DNA from: Burhinus oedicnemus
Lineage: Eukaryota > Chordata > Aves > Charadriiformes > Burhinidae
Reading direction: 5' to 3'
Length of the DNA: 64,000 nt
Assembly: GCA_008921705.1 (NCBI GenBank)
Contig: VFFE01007738.1
Span: 1,121,009-1,185,008 of the forward strand
Both the position numbers and the translations under genes were made by a program. How positions within the stretch are numbered: position 1 is the stretch's first letter; each line of letters begins with the position of its first letter. Below are positions 12,401 through 27,074 of the stretch, piece after piece. The notes beneath the pieces were generated by a model. It did no database searches, was not told the origin of the DNA, and saw only the letters and a program-made list of their open reading frames with translations.

Positions 12401-13450
12401 TTTTCAGTTTTGGGGTTTTACTTGTTGTTTGGCTGGGTTTTGTTGGTTGTTGGTTGGTTAGTTGTTTTTTTAAACACCTCATTCATAAAGGACTACCAGT
12501 GAAGTTTCTTTGATTTTCTCAACAACACTTTTTAAACAATGTTATAATAGAAAAAAAATGTTGCCAGCACATATTTTAGTTTTATCAAATTTTAGCTCAG
12601 ATAATCTAGAGAGCACTTTGCCCTTATTTATTTCACCACCACACAGAATTCAGCCAAAGGGTAAACTCCATAGAAAAGTGCAAATGTTATCAGAAAAATA
12701 GAAGGAACAAGATAAAAAGAAGGAAAAATTTAAAAGAAAAGCAAAAATGCTGAAAGGTATAAAAATGAAAGAAGAGAGGGATGGAAAACTATTCATATTC
12801 ATAATTTAGCCAACCCATCATAGAAACAATTTTCCAGATTCTGAAGATACTACTATATCAGCATCATAGTTTCCAGATCCTTTGTTCCTCCACAGGAATC
12901 TGCTTTTATGTTCAGGAATCCTACCTCTCTAACAAGGACAACACTAGTGGACCTGGAAAGAGGGACATCAGGCTAGGGGCCAGTGAAAAAGCATAGGAAT
13001 ACAGATGGTTTTGGGGAGATCCAAATGCCATTTAGTTTCAGAAAGAAAAAGCTCCACCTAGAAATGGGATGGTCAGAGAAGGTGTCTCAGAGGGTAACTT
13101 CACAGAAACCCCTCCCTGCTATTGCTGAAATAAAACATTTTTTTCCCTGGCATTTCTGACTAATACCTTCTGTACCAGCATATGTAAAAGTAAAAAAACT
13201 TGCAATTTAATTTTCCTCCAGCAAGGCAGGAAATGAGCAGTGCAACTTCACCATTCACTGATCACATAAGGCCTGGATGGATGAGCAGTAGAGTAGAAAT
13301 TTTGCTGTTCATTTTTCTACCTAACGACACAGGAACTGTGCTGCCATCACTAAGCTGTCACATCTGAAAGCTCTGGTCCACAAAGATACACTGTCTTGCA
13401 AGATTACAGACTAGTCACCCAGAGGAAAGAACTTACTATTCTGGAAGTGA
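9413..13450. other. AT-rich noncoding stretch
   Basis: No convincing gene or repeat family is visible between the LTR and the first CR1 tail. A T/G-rich low-complexity run lies at about 12390-12472. A motif CAGTGGTTCCCAA at 10791-10803 resembles the terminal sequence of hAT-type DNA transposons, but no matching second end was found. Confidence 0.5.
12390..12472. repeat. T/G-rich low-complexity run
   Basis: The run is built of TTG, TTGG and TTTT blocks (for example GTTGGTTGTTGGTTGGTTAG) with almost no C or A. It is a simple low-complexity repeat. Similar shorter runs occur near 39925-39965, 53280-53300 and 63370-63405. Confidence 0.7.
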
Positions 13451-13540
13451 TGTAGTGGAAGGTGTCCCTGCCCATGGCAGGGGGGTTGGAACAACATGAT
13501 CTTCAAGGTCCCTTCCAACTCTAACCATTCTATGATTCTA
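13451..13540 (+). mobile_element. CR1 LINE 3' end fragment
   Basis: GTGGAAGGTGTCCCTGCCCA, then GGTTGGAACA, then AAGGTCCCTTCCAACTC and a final ATTCTATGATTCTA is the standard 3' end of avian CR1, in plus orientation. Only about 90 bases are present, as expected for a heavily 5'-truncated insertion. CR1 has no poly(A) tail but ends in short 8-base repeats, of which about one and a half copies are visible. There is no coding capacity. Confidence 0.93.
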
Positions 13541-16500
13541 ATTAAACTGTTCCTAAACTCGCGGGTAAGCAGGTATTCTAAGAGTAATGATGTTTACCAG
13601 CTGGCTTATATGCATGCAAGACTTAGACCGTATTTGGTTTGCTTTCTCTGTTTGTCATCAAATGAAAAGTAATTATGTATAAGAATATTTGTCTGCGAAC
13701 AACTCCATAAATTACCAAGAAAGATTCTTGAAGTAATTGAGGTTGGAACCCATAATTGAATTGAAAATTTTTCTTCCAATCTGTGATTCTTTGCAAGTCA
13801 AGTGATATTATCTTTTCAACACATTTACTGGATTCAGCACTGTGCCTCTATAGTGCATTACTGGATTTGGAAAAGCAGCTGGTGATAAACATGCAGCACT
13901 TCTTCAGTCTAATAATAAGTGTATAGAACATAATGATTTTGGCAAGCTTTTAACATTTTATTACTGGCAATGTGTTTTGCAATACTCGTGTAACTTAGCA
14001 ATAATAAAGAAAACAAAACTGTCTGTTGCTCAAAATCAGAGTGAAGATTTCTTTACATATCTGATAAAGATGGCAGAAATTGACCTCTTCCACTTACATT
14101 GTACAAGGTTTATCTTAAAAGCAAGTAACAGAACTGAACATACTGTGGGAAACGTATTTTTCACCAGAAAAAACAGACAGTTTCACTCCCACACCACAGT
14201 CTTTCAGAGACCTATGAGTTCTCCATCCTAATGGCATATAATCAGGAGATTCTGGAAAAGTGATGCCAACTGTCCTTTCAGATTTTATTGGGTTCTCTCA
14301 GAGACCTTTGAAGCCACACTGCAGTTGGAAGATTGATGCAAGTGGTTACCGCTGTTCTGTAAATGCACTGTGAGACTCAGATGTCAATGCCTCATCATCC
14401 TTCTAAAGCAAGGCTGTACTTCAGTTCTCTTCCTTACATTTATGGTGATTTCTGTCTCTCTGAGTTCACGTGCTAAAGAATGCACAATAATAACAGGGAG
14501 AGTTGCTTAAAATATCTGACTTGTAATTGTTTCTGAAGGTTCAGTCTTCCTCTGTTAACGCTTTGTAACTCCTCTACTACCGCTATTAAAGTATAATAAA
14601 AATATTTCCCAGGTATACAAAGTCACTGCTGGACATTAATAGCTTCACCATATAAAGATGTAAAATTAGCAGAAATTGCCACAATAATGAGAAGTTTTCT
14701 AATGTGGGTTTAAATTGTTGGGGGCATGGTGCGTTCTTGTACTATCGAATGCTAAATTTTGTTGAAGAAAATTTCTACGCATCAAAAAAGTTACATAAAA
14801 GACTCCAATTTGAGAGGTTCACATTAAACAAAATATCCCTGTGTCTGGCTCACCATTTCCCTCTACTAGACAATGCCCAATGGGCTACTGAATCTAGGCA
14901 CTGAAGGAGCCAAATGCCATAGGTATAAGATGTCTAACAGCTATATGTATGTTCTGATGTTCACAGGACATCTTTTTGACCAGCTAAGGTATTATTTTTT
15001 CTTACTAACTTTTCCACACTTTTCTCCAATCTTTGCTCAAGGAAAAGTACAGACACTCTAAAATCTGCCTTAAATTCAGACAAAATTTTTCTGTAAAATA
15101 TCCCAATAATGACGCTATATTCAAAAGAAGATAACAAGGCTAGTAATAGTGGAGGGAATAGCAGTGGTTTAAGATAATTCTAAGACATGAAATTAAAGAA
15201 CCATTCAAAGACTCAATACTGTATTCATGGCAAAAGAACAGGGAAACAAACTAGTAATTCAGTTTCTACAGAAGTTTTCTCACATTTAAATGCATGTCAT
15301 TCTACTAAAGGAAAAAAAAAAATCAAACATTTTATTGATATCTTTTCTCCTGAGCAAAATCACTTGAATGGTTCACAACTCCTTCAATTTGTGATTTTTC
15401 ACACTTTTATTGTATCCTTTCAAAATGGAAACATAATGAAGGTAAAACTTGCTTAGTTCACAATAATGCAAAAAGCATAATGAAGCTTTGCTATGGTTAC
15501 AGAAAACTTTCATAACCACATGAAAATGTTAAGAACAGCACCCAGTTTCTCTGAGTTAAGTCACAAATTATACTAAAATTAATTGTTTTCTATTATATCA
15601 TGATTCTGTTGCTTCTAGTAGTGGCTTTTTTCTCTTGGTTAAGTCTCTCTGCTGTTACAGCTGGGAAGACACACTGAAAAGAACACTGCAAAGAAAAGCA
15701 CCTCCCTATTTAAAGTGACCCAGATGGCATCAGAACTGATAGATCATTTAGTTTCTGACAGCCATACATTATGTGATATTACAAAGTTATTTACCACAGG
15801 TGGTGGTGTGGGGGTTTTTTTCAAATTAGACATCAACTTTCCTGAGCAGGCACCTGTTCCGTAATTAGATAAACATGGGTCTTAATAGATTCCTACGGGA
15901 ATTTCTGATGGGAAAGAAATTTGTTTTCCATAAGTGCTAAAATACGTAGGCTTAACATTCTTTTTTCCTGTGAGCATTTACCCTGGCAAAAGCCCAGTCA
16001 GTGCAAGAGAACTCAGGAAGCAACACAAAGGCATCTGAAATAGGTTCACTTAACATTGACATAAATATTTATGGAAAATGTTACGCACTATTCACCCTGC
16101 TCTTGTTGCTAAGCTTAATCAATTGATCTTAATAAATAATAGTATACTTTGGGGCTGTGGAAGACTAAAATAGTGTTTTCTTATTATTGCCACTTAATAA
16201 TTTTCTATAGCTCCTAAGAGTCAGCTGATTTGATTTTTATTTTAAACATAAGTTGTGACACAACACATGGTGCAAACTTTCCCATTCTTAGGTCAAATTA
16301 AGGAAGTAAGATTATAAAAAGTAACTTGTTGAAAAGCATCCCATATATTTATGCATCTATTTATGGTATACTTACTCTCTCAGTGAACATTTACAGTTAA
16401 GAACAAAAATGCAGGAAAGAAAAAAGCGCCATTTATTGAACTAAAGGTTTTCCAATACATTTACATAAATGAGGCACAAAGATGGTTAATACCAGGATCC

Positions 16501-19500
16501 TAATATCAGGACCCCCCATCAAGTGCTCCTCTCCCAAAAAAAACCCACATACCTGCCTACTGACTACCTCTGCACGTATTCACACCTCTTTCAAAGAGGG
16601 TTTACTCAAATATGCATGTATCTTTCTGCTGTTCCCCATGGTCAAATTTCCACCAGGACACTCCAGAGAGTAAGTAAATATGAAGTGAAAGCTCAGGGTT
16701 CAAACTGTTCATTTAGTTATCTTATAAAATGTTTAATAAAATACTATTGCAGACACTGAGAAAAAAAATTGCAGAGGTTCATCATAACTGAGTCTAGCCA
16801 ACCCATATGTCAATAATGGACAGCAAATGATTCTTCCCAGTGTGTGACAATCAATCACCAGCAACTTGGTTCATCAGCCATTCAAAAATAAAAGCTTTTG
16901 CTAAATCCCATGAAAAAGCAGTTTGCTTTGTTCCATTTTCATCATGCTCCAAAATGACTTGGCTTGACTCATTATTTCTCTTTCAAGCAGGAGAGAGAGT
17001 CTGAAAAAGCAAATAAAGTTTGAAAGAGTAGTTAAAATGCAAGAGGGCTGTGAACTTAACTGCAGAATCTTGCCACTTGCTTTGCCACTGTAAACAAATT
17101 TATAATACAGATCTTTTAGACAAATAATTGCCCTGATGTCAGTGAATCTTCTTAGTTTTAAGTGCCAATGTGCTCCAGCATTTTGTTGAGGGAATATCTG
17201 AGTTGCCATACGCAATGTATACAGCATAGGTTCCATTTCAGATGGTATGATTCTGCCAACACCAGACTCCCTATTTAGCTCTACACCTCTACAGCATCCA
17301 ACAGGCATCAGGTGGAATACCCCTGTTCAGCAGACATCTAAGTACTTACAAGACACAGGGTCTTAGCCTGCAAAGCAATTTGGTTTAAGAACAAAGTAAC
17401 AAACAATTTTGTTTTCTACTTATTTATCGCTTTCCTTCAGTACTGAGAGTTAACGAACTTCTGTGCTTCATGTCTGATAGTCATGGTCTTTTCTTGCTGC
17501 AACCCCATTATGTTTTACCTGTTTAAATCCACTGAATTTCACATTAAATGATTACTGTATAATGCTGCTTTCTTAACAGAGTTATATTTTACACAATAAG
17601 TTAAATATTAATTCATGTCCTGATCTTTTCATTTCAATTCACTTACAAGTTCAAATTTAGTCTCCAAAATACAGTCATTTTATAAAACACCTACAATTTC
17701 TGCATATCAACCACTAATATAATGTAAGAGTTATTTGAAAATATGCATTTTTTCCCCAGTGTAATTTTCAAATGACATTAGCACATTTTTACTAATACCT
17801 AAGAAGCACTGAAGTATTATACATATACATTCAGAAATGAGAAATGTAATTTAATGACTGTATTACTTCAGGCTTCATTCATCAGCCGTTTCTGGCTATC
17901 ATAATTGAGATTCTTACCTTGGCATTTTTTTAGCCAAGGACAAAAGAGTACTAATTCTAAGTCCCTTTGACAGGAGGTGTCTGAAAAATAGGAAGAAAGA
18001 ATATTTCCCAGTAGATCTGGTGATAAAAATATCTGACATTATTCCATTCTTAATTGGAGGGCATTAATGTTTGGTATTCTAGGTCATGATGATAGAATTT
18101 CCCAAATAAGAGGAGGAAAAAAATTTTCAATCTTAAATCTGCCATAGATGCTTACATTCTATGTAAATCTCACAAAGAAATTGAAGTTGTGAATCTGTTA
18201 AGACTCTTACGTGCATAATTCTTCTCTTCAGATGAAATTTATAAAGTTATAGCACTGTGTTCTAATGGGCCTGTAAGCAAAAAGAAATGTTTTAAGCCCA
18301 TAGCACTGAATGTGATGTAAGTTTAGAACACAATGGATACATAAACCAAGAAAGTCAAGGAAGAAAGCAAGCAATGTAACTTTCTGAACTGCTTTCTGTG
18401 ATTCATTCAGTAGAGAAAAGGATGTTCACCTTTGCTATAAATATTCTAATCATCTTTTAAGATACTGAAAATAAAGATCCGTGAGGGAGGAAGAAGAAAG
18501 TAAAGTGAGTTATTTAGCTCCCTGCTTTAGAAGCAGCAGGATTTCTCTGGGGCCTTTAAAGCCATTCTAGATAACAGAAAGAAACTGTGAATACAGAAGA
18601 AGCTCCCTAAGTTGACTAACCTTTGGGTGAAGACAATTTGCAGGTGCCAGCTGCTAAGCTGGTTAAATTATTACCACACCTTTAGCTCTTGACAAGAGCT
18701 GGTATGCCCAAAAGCTCTTCTACTTTATCCAGCTACATTAATTGGTGTAGTAAAAGAGATTGCCTATAAATCTTGGCTGCCCATAGGAAACTAGATATGC
18801 TGTCAGGATTAGACTCATGCAATGCCTTATCAAGGGCAGTTTGCTAGTGATCACTTTGAAGGAAAGGATGCAGACTGGATTCATCCTCAACCCAAATGAC
18901 AGTATTCTGAAAAACATTCCTGAAAGGAGTAGTGGAAATAAGAGAAAATTAGCATTTTAATCCTTTTTTAGTAAATGTGTTAGCAACATTCCAAGTATAT
19001 GTTTTATCTCTAAACTTGATAGAGCAGAACAAAGTTACTGTTCTACCTCTATTTCTGCTCAGAGATGTTTTGGTAGACAAGTATGGTATTTTTGGTAAAT
19101 GAAGTTAGGTATGTGAAATATCATATGACTGTGCCTTCTCATTGCCTGTAGCTTCCAGCTACTGTTGATTTTGAATTGCAGTTACTGAAGGAACATTGGG
19201 TTAGCTATTCATACCAGAAGTACGCTGTTAACTCCCGCTTTAGTCATCTAACCTCTGACTTCAGCAGTTTTGAGCCAGTACTTTGGACATCAATGACACT
19301 GAGAGGGCCTGAGCTTTCTCTTTTAATGTACATTTAGAATGGAAGAGTCAATAATATAAACAAACTGCTCATTAAAAACTCAGGCACACCCATCATGTTA
19401 AGGTCATTACAAAGCAGCAGCCAAATATATTGACCTAATATCTGAGCACTCCAATATCCCATTTATGAAACAATGCATGAACTTATGAACAGAAATATTA

Positions 19501-22500
19501 ATAGGACCATAGAATAGTTTGATTTTTATGTGTCGAAAGGAGGCTATTAGGATTTTGCATACTCATGAGCCTTCCTTCTTTGTGAATGTGGAATATTTGA
19601 CTTTGATGAGTTTGCCTACATAGACACGTCTGCAAGATCACCGCCTAAAATAACTTCTGGCACTGTAAGGCTTTTCCTGCACTGAGACCCACTGCTGGAA
19701 GAGAAACTCAATAGATACATAGATGTTGAACATCACTGGCTGTATTATGCAAAGGTGCTGCTTACACTGTATAAACACACGCTGTTGTCAACCTCTTTGT
19801 AAACATGAATACCTTCTCATCCCTGTAAGCTTTAAGTTTCCACAATTTATTGATAATAAAACTTTCTTTGGATAGGTAATATGTGCCCCACAAATACAGA
19901 GAAAGAAAAGGACAACTTTTATAAATAAGCAGATGTTGTTCATTTTTTATTTCTCTCCTGCCAAAAACTGATTTACTGTAAATTCCCTCCATCTGGCAGG
20001 AAGCTAATCTGAATATGAATCAATCTATTCAAAAATAACTTCAAAAATTTTAGGCATTCATAACGGGTTTTTTTCTGTACAATACCATTTTTCAGTCATT
20101 CTACTCAGACAAGCAAGCTTTTCAAAGCAAATCAAGCAGAAATATTTTGAGAGGATTCTGCAACTTTTTTCATGAATTCTATCACAATAGTACCAACTTA
20201 TCCTGATTGTTCTGCAGTCCCTAAACGATATTTTCAGGGAAGTAAAGCAGAGCATTCCAAAAACGGGGGGGTAGGAGGGGAATAATAATATATACAGTGT
20301 GCATAAAATAATGTGTAATAAAACTATATTAAAATCACATTTTAAATATTAGTTTTATAGTTTTGGTCCCTCTTTTTCAAATGCTCCCTTCCATCACTGA
20401 AATAGAAAGACAGGTAAACACATACACACACTCACTTTAACAAGAGAAGTACCGGAACAGTATCCAACAACAAAATAATGCTATAACTAAAGTTTAGCTG
20501 ACAGTTCTGTGTAAGTATAAGTTACACTTGTATATACTCAGCAGGAAAATCTTGTCTGCGGAATCTGATAATGATGAATAGATGCCTGCCTAATGAGAAA
20601 AACAGAGAAGTGAACTAGTACAACACCCTCTCCCAATTATCTGTGAAAGCACTATATCTTTTCCTGGTCAGTTATTGAAGGTAATTAGAAAAACAAAAAT
20701 ATGTTTCTTGTTGGAAAGAACTTAAAATCAGGGTAAAACACCCCTACTTGGGAAAGCACATACATGTTATAGATACGTGCTCAATATTCCCTAAAGATTT
20801 AATGAAATTTATAAACCTTTGCACTCAGGCTTTTAGTGTCCCATTCAGGAAAATGCTAAATGTACCATCCATTCTGAATTTTGAAAAGCATGTGTTTAAA
20901 TTTTAATAGCTTAAATACTTATGCTTAAAGTTGAGCATCTGCTTAAGCACACTGGAGTACCAAGAGTAAAACACTCTGCATCAAATTGAGAGCTTGGGAG
21001 GAATACTTGAAGGGCAGAAGAGAACTGTATTCCTGAGGACTGAGAAGTGTATACCATTCCAGACAGAAACAGCAATATAAGCAGGAAGGGGGAAAAAAAA
21101 AAAAAAAAGACTTAAAAGGCAAGAAGAGTTGTAGAATCCAAATGGGCAGCAAAAAGGAAATGCAGATAAAACGAACAGCACTCCTAAAGGGAGCTGCAGT
21201 ATTGTGAGGGAGGAATATGATCATGGCAGGAATTAAGAGACACATAAATGAGAGTGGATTTACTGAAGGATGGAAGCATGGGAGGTGATTACCCTTCCAT
21301 TATCTTGAGCAGGTGATATGGGCTTATATGATATGGCTGAGGAAAAAGAAGCACTGCTGCACCTTCCAACAAAATGTCAGAAGTGTTGATAACTGAGAGG
21401 GACCAGTGACAAGGTGATCACAGAACTAAAGAACATCACAAAATATTTTTACTGTATAGATTGTTAACTAAATGCTTAAGAGGACGCAGAAAGGACAGGG
21501 GTTTAAAGAATTATATATAAAATAACCCCCCTAGTATGCACAATGGAAGCTGCAGCAGTGGAGACAGGGATGCTTAGGTACCTGCTTCTGTCACCCAGCA
21601 GAAGCAGTCACACAAGAGGCTGAGAGATTCTCTAGGTAATTAGGATGCTCCTGCTTTGAAAGGCACTTGTATTGTGCCTGGTACAAGCACAACAGTGGAG
21701 CAAATGATTTTGCTCAGTTGTTTTTTGGCTCCAACTCAAATAAATCATTTTTACAGAGTTGGGTGAATGTGTACTTAGTGCATAGAAAAAGCAGAAGAAA
21801 AGAGACAAGAGTGCTCAGTCTTCTATTTAGAAGGCTTAAACAAGCAAGGTTATAAAATCTGTCCTGTGACAATCCTTCCATGACTCTTGTTTTTCACATG
21901 CATTTTGTGATATGTCTCAAAGGCCCCTACATTCATTCCTCCCAGGCCATCTTCTCATTTGAGGAGAGAGTTTATCAACCTAGAGCTGCAAAGAGGCATT
22001 TTCACCCCAGTGTCCCTCTTCCTGTAAAGACAGGGCTGGTTCTCCTACTATCCAGAAAGTCTGGCAGAGTAGACAGCTGAAGTCACACAGTGCAGCTGTC
22101 AGGCAGCTATGAACACAACTGGCTCTGAATGGGGCTGTAAAGTTTCATGCTGGACTTTCCAGGCTAATGAAGAGATTAAATGTCTCCTATATTTGCCTGT
22201 TCTTTTTGTTCAGGGCAGTTCTCACACTGACCTACTCCTGATTTCCATGAGAAACACAGAGTTTGCACTTCCTCACTCCACAGTTTCATCAAATATTCAC
22301 CTGATCGCTGATCCACCTGTAGCTTTGAACTATTTTGTTAACTAAAACCTAATCAACTAAAAGCACATTTGCAGAATCTAAACCAAAAAAACCTCACCCA
22401 TTAAATAGTGGTAAAATGACAAAGTAAAACCCCCTCACCCATATTGTTTATTAGAAGTACTTTGCAAATCACTGTACTTCACCTAGAGGTTTTAGGTGTG

Positions 22501-25500
22501 CAAAATGGATTAATTACATATTAGCTTTTCATGTAATTTAAGACATTATATAACTTTGGATGAAAATTCAGGGATAAGGCAATTTAAGTTGCAAACCATA
22601 TCATAACTCAAGAAGCTCCTTAAAATATAGCATAGGCTCTAATTGTTCAAATGAAAGGACAGCATAAAGGCATGACTCCAACAGCCATATTGGCTGTTCC
22701 TTTCATGATTTTATTGGCCTTAGATGATATCCTGAAAAAAATTAAGACTCTCCTTGGATTAAACATTCTGTAGTTTAGATTTGATAGCATGTTTCACTAA
22801 AAAAGCAGAAAAGTGTGAATAGAAACCAGATATGGTAACATTGTCTAGTTATACTGTCTCCAGAAAAAAATACAAATCAGATTTTAATGTAAACTTTATA
22901 GCAAAAGGATACTGTTAAGTTTTTAAAGTCATGTTAGTATCTTTAATGAAGTAATCACAGTGCATATATAAATGAAGGTCTATCCCAAAGATTTTAAGCT
23001 GCAAAACAATCTTTCTTGTAAAATAGAACTGGTACATTCAATCTACTTACATACGTACCCAATTTGAAGATTGATCTATCCAGTCAAAAATAATATCAAA
23101 ATTTTAAACACCTAGCAGCTATGGTCACACCAAACTACAAACATAATGGAGCACGTGGGTTATTTATTCTAGAATGTAATTCAGCACAGAATTATACTTA
23201 CATAGAATAACCCACTATCTGCATGGCTTTTTCCTATATATTTTCTCTCTATTTTCAAGGGGACCACTAGCTGAGTTATCCTTGCTCTTCTCTTAGTCCT
23301 TGAACACCTTCAGTTTTCCCAGTTGTACTGTAAGACCTCTGAATTGCTGCCAACGGTTTGTGAAACAGTAGAATACTAAACACTTGCTGATTTTGATTAA
23401 ATTCCTCACTAGCAAGAGGAGCACAAACATGGTAATCACATTTAAATATGCCATGTTTGAAAAATACCAATCACTCCAAGACAATACCTCTCCCCAAAAC
23501 AGCTAAAATAAGATCTTTATTGTCATAGTCAACACCTTGAAAAAGAAACAGCAACAATGCACCAAGACACTGGGAGATGGAGCTTTGTTCGTAAGCTCTA
23601 TTGCCATAGCTGCTCTGCATGCTGAAGAAGTTACCCCTCCCACCCTATGCCAAGACCCATCATTACCTTCAGCTGGCAGAGCTGCTTACATGAGCACCAC
23701 CTAACACACATCAGTCATTGTCAGCTATGTTAACACGGGCTATGCCAGCCAACATCAGGATTCACACTGATAAGGCTAACTAAGGGCATTCTAACTGCAA
23801 CTGAAATTTAGCGTTTCTCTGGAATATTGACTTTCTGCCAAAAGGAGGAACATCACACTGAAACACTTACATTTGGAAATACTAAAATGATGTTTGGAAT
23901 TTACAAGTCTGCTGCCTTGTGTTCCCAGAAAGACCAGACTCTCTGGTAAACTATATTTCTTGCATACAGGCATTCAAGTAAGCTCCTCCTCTCCCAAAGA
24001 AAACCGACAGTAATGCATAATGTGTTGACCAATCAGCCTACAATAAAAGAACTGATCAGAGGGACTCTCAAATTGCAACTCTTCTACAAGATACAAGCAA
24101 TGATGTCAAAATAAGCATTTCTGGTTTTCAGTGAAAGTAGATTCACACTTATATCAAAAATAAAGCTAATGAAAATGTTTTAAAATAGGGAGTTTTCATT
24201 AGTGCTTTGAAATTTTCCGTCCAGGAAGAAAATTACATCAGCTCTTACAGCAGCTAATTCACCAATTGTTCTGTTGTTTTGCTGTACAGGAAAAGGTGCA
24301 CAACTTACATCTTCAGACATGTCAGATGAGTTGGTTACACTTTGATTAAACTGCATAACATTTCTTTGAATTCAGTCACTTGTTATTCCTTCCTATTTAA
24401 TTCTAAGTATTTCCTGGTCAAATTCTTCCTTGTCATTTGACAGAATGCACATACAGTCTCTTTCATGCTTTACGTCTAGCTTCTCCTGAATGATGTGGAA
24501 ACTCAAAATACAAACTCTAATACACTACCATCCCCTAGGAGTTTGGAAGCTAATTTAGGATGACATATCCAGTGGGTATAGCAATGAACAAAAAGAACAA
24601 GAGGCAAAGCAGGCCAGCATAATGGTCCAAGAAGCAGTCGTTACACAGACCAGCTATGCACACAATTGAATGTTAGTATTTGTAAAGACAAATTTAAACT
24701 AGGAACTTGAAGTAATAAAGGCCTTAAGATTTGGTCCTGTGTGATCAATTGCAAAATGTTTAATCACATATATTATTAATAATAATTGTACAGTTGTGTA
24801 CTTTGGAAGAAGCATTACCATTCAGTGTGGGTCTTCAGACAATGTAATTGATTGTCCTTATCCAGGAAATAATTTCTGTATTCCTCACAACACACTGTAA
24901 GTGTGCCACAATTTTTTCTGCCTCTCAGTCTGCGTAACTAAAAGCTCTAGCTCTTTAACCAACCCACTAAAACACAGAGAAGAAATTTGAGTCCTATCTA
25001 TACCTAAATAATAGATGAAGTTGATTTGGAGTAATATTATTCTGAATATCTCAACAAGCAAGAACGTAAGTTTGCAATCAGGATGAGATTCACAAGCCCA
25101 GAAGACTTTCCTGAAATACTCCCTTATAAATCCCTTCTATAAGCAAGAGAACATCTAAAGCTCTGGAAAAAAATATTTCAGAAGCCTTTCCATGGCAAGG
25201 TAGGACTTAACTGGCACATGAAGGTGATCGTATAGCATGGTTGTCTGTGACAGAAGGAAAACAATCTAGAGCCCTCAAGCTTTTCTTCCCTAGTAAGACA
25301 AATAGGACTAGCAGAAACGCGAAGATTTTTTACTGCAAGAATAGCTCTAATAGCTGGAATTATAACTATTTTATGCATGTAACAGTATGATTTGCAAGAA
25401 CTACTATGATAATCCATCAAATTGCCCATAGCTTTGGAAACAGACCCTGTCTTAAAAGTGTGACATATTTTCTTCAGCTTCAGTACGGATTCATCTTTTA

Positions 25501-27052
25501 CTGAGACTGGTATTCTAGTGAGGCAGGCATGAGATGTATTTGAAATAGGAAAGTTTAAGATCAAGTTATTTAATTAGATATTTTTTCATTTTAATGAAAT
25601 CTCATTTGCTAAGCAGATCTCACCTTTTATAAAAGTGTAAAAAAAAAAAAAAATGCTGCAACACCAAAAAATGTAATGCATATCTAATCCAGGACTTTTG
25701 TTTGGACAAATGGACAGTTTAATGTATAGTTAGAGAGATTTTAAAAGTTTTTTTGTCCCCTTGCAGAACTGTAATTGGAAAGCCTAAAGGAATATTTTAA
25801 CATAATTTGAAAAAAAATCCCAAAGTGAAAAGTGGATGCACATGGAAAACTGAAAGAACCAAAATAAAAAGCACTTCTTAACAATCACGGCAAACAAACT
25901 GAAACTTTCAATTTCAGAAATATTGTGTGTTACTTTAATATATGTTATCTAACATTATTAAGACACAAGTCTAATGTTCCAATTAACAATGTCCTAAGTA
26001 CCAAAATTTAGGAGGAAATGCACTTTTACAGTACCCAGAGACTAGGACTGACGTGATTGGTAACGTGTTTGGTAACTGTTGTATCTAGCGTTATTGAGAA
26101 AAATTCATTGTCTATAATCACACATTTCCACGATTAGAGCACCTCATAGTTACACTTCACCATGGCTTTATTGCCAGTATTCTGATTAAAAATAGATTAA
26201 ATATCTTGCAATTATGCTGTGTTTTCTTTGCAATTATACCAGACATGCTTTACAATGCATTTAAATAGACTGCATTGCAGTTGCTCTTGAAAATATAAAC
26301 GCATTCAAATACAAACTTTCACTGAAAAAAGATGCTTGCAAATAGAAAAAAAAAAAATCGAATAAAGACAAAGTTCAGAAGCTAATTAGGAAAACACAAA
26401 TTTTTCTTGCAAATACATGAAGAGTCAGAAACTACAAGTATTTTACATACAAGCAGGATAGTTTTACCCAATACTGACCTTAAATGACGTAAATAGATCT
26501 GTAAAAGTATAAGGGGAAAAAACATACATTCATTAGATTTAGCTTTTATACAGGGTGACTGAATTTAACTGAAGTCATTAAGAGCTCACCATGAACTTTC
26601 TCTATCCAAAATTATCTCCTCTTTCCTCATATGCATCCATAATATAGTTTAGCTCCTGATAAGATTAAAATACTACTCGGCCATAAAGAACCTAATGTCA
26701 CTCCGAGTCATTTCCCTCACCTGGGTCAGTTTCAGAATTTTCTCCTCATGCAGAATTCTGGCTGTGTTTTTTAAATGCTAGCTTTTTCTCAGAGAAGTCT
26801 GTGGAGGTTCATTAACACTTTCAGCTGATGTGAACCATTCACATTCAGAAAATTCAAAATGTACTTTCCATGTACCTACCTGTGATTTCTTTTATGCACT
26901 TGATCTGTGCATACATTCCTATTATCATGTTAATCCACCATCATACAGTCCAAGAGAAATCTTGAGCAGTATTCAAACAAAAATATTAGCAATATTTTCC
27001 AAATACTACCAAATATTACAGCTTTGCAGCTCCAGGCTTGCATGAACAAGTT
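13541..27052. other. Long AT-rich stretch, no gene recognised
   Basis: I see no repeat family, RNA gene or well-supported exon in this stretch. Short acceptor/donor pairs enclosing 20-65 open bases occur on the minus strand, for example at about 17934-17992 and 24304-24345. They are too short to separate from decoys. The 135-codon open frame at 16901-17308 (minus) and the 128-codon one at 25178-25564 (minus) are about as long as the best chance ORFs expected here. Poly(A) runs of about 15-16 bases lie near 21093 and 25639. Confidence 0.45.
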
Positions 27053-27074
27053 GGGGGGGGAGGGAGAGGGGGGG
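27053..27074 (+). repeat. G-rich run with G-quadruplex potential
   Basis: Eight Gs, A, three Gs, A, G, A and seven Gs follow each other within 22 bases, in otherwise AT-rich DNA. At least four runs of three Gs with short spacers can be drawn, so an intramolecular G-quadruplex is possible on the plus strand. It may equally be a simple mononucleotide repeat. Confidence 0.7.

Noticed and set aside
16901..17308. 135-codon open frame on the minus strand
   Set aside because: It has no recognisable domain or good splice boundary. In about 64 kb of AT-rich DNA read in six frames, one ORF near this length is expected by chance.
17934..17992. Short minus-strand stretch with excellent acceptor and donor
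   Set aside because: Only about 60 bases, with more than one open frame. It cannot be separated from a chance pair of splice-like sites.
25178..25564. 128-codon open frame on the minus strand
   Set aside because: No motif or coding-like composition, and a length compatible with chance.
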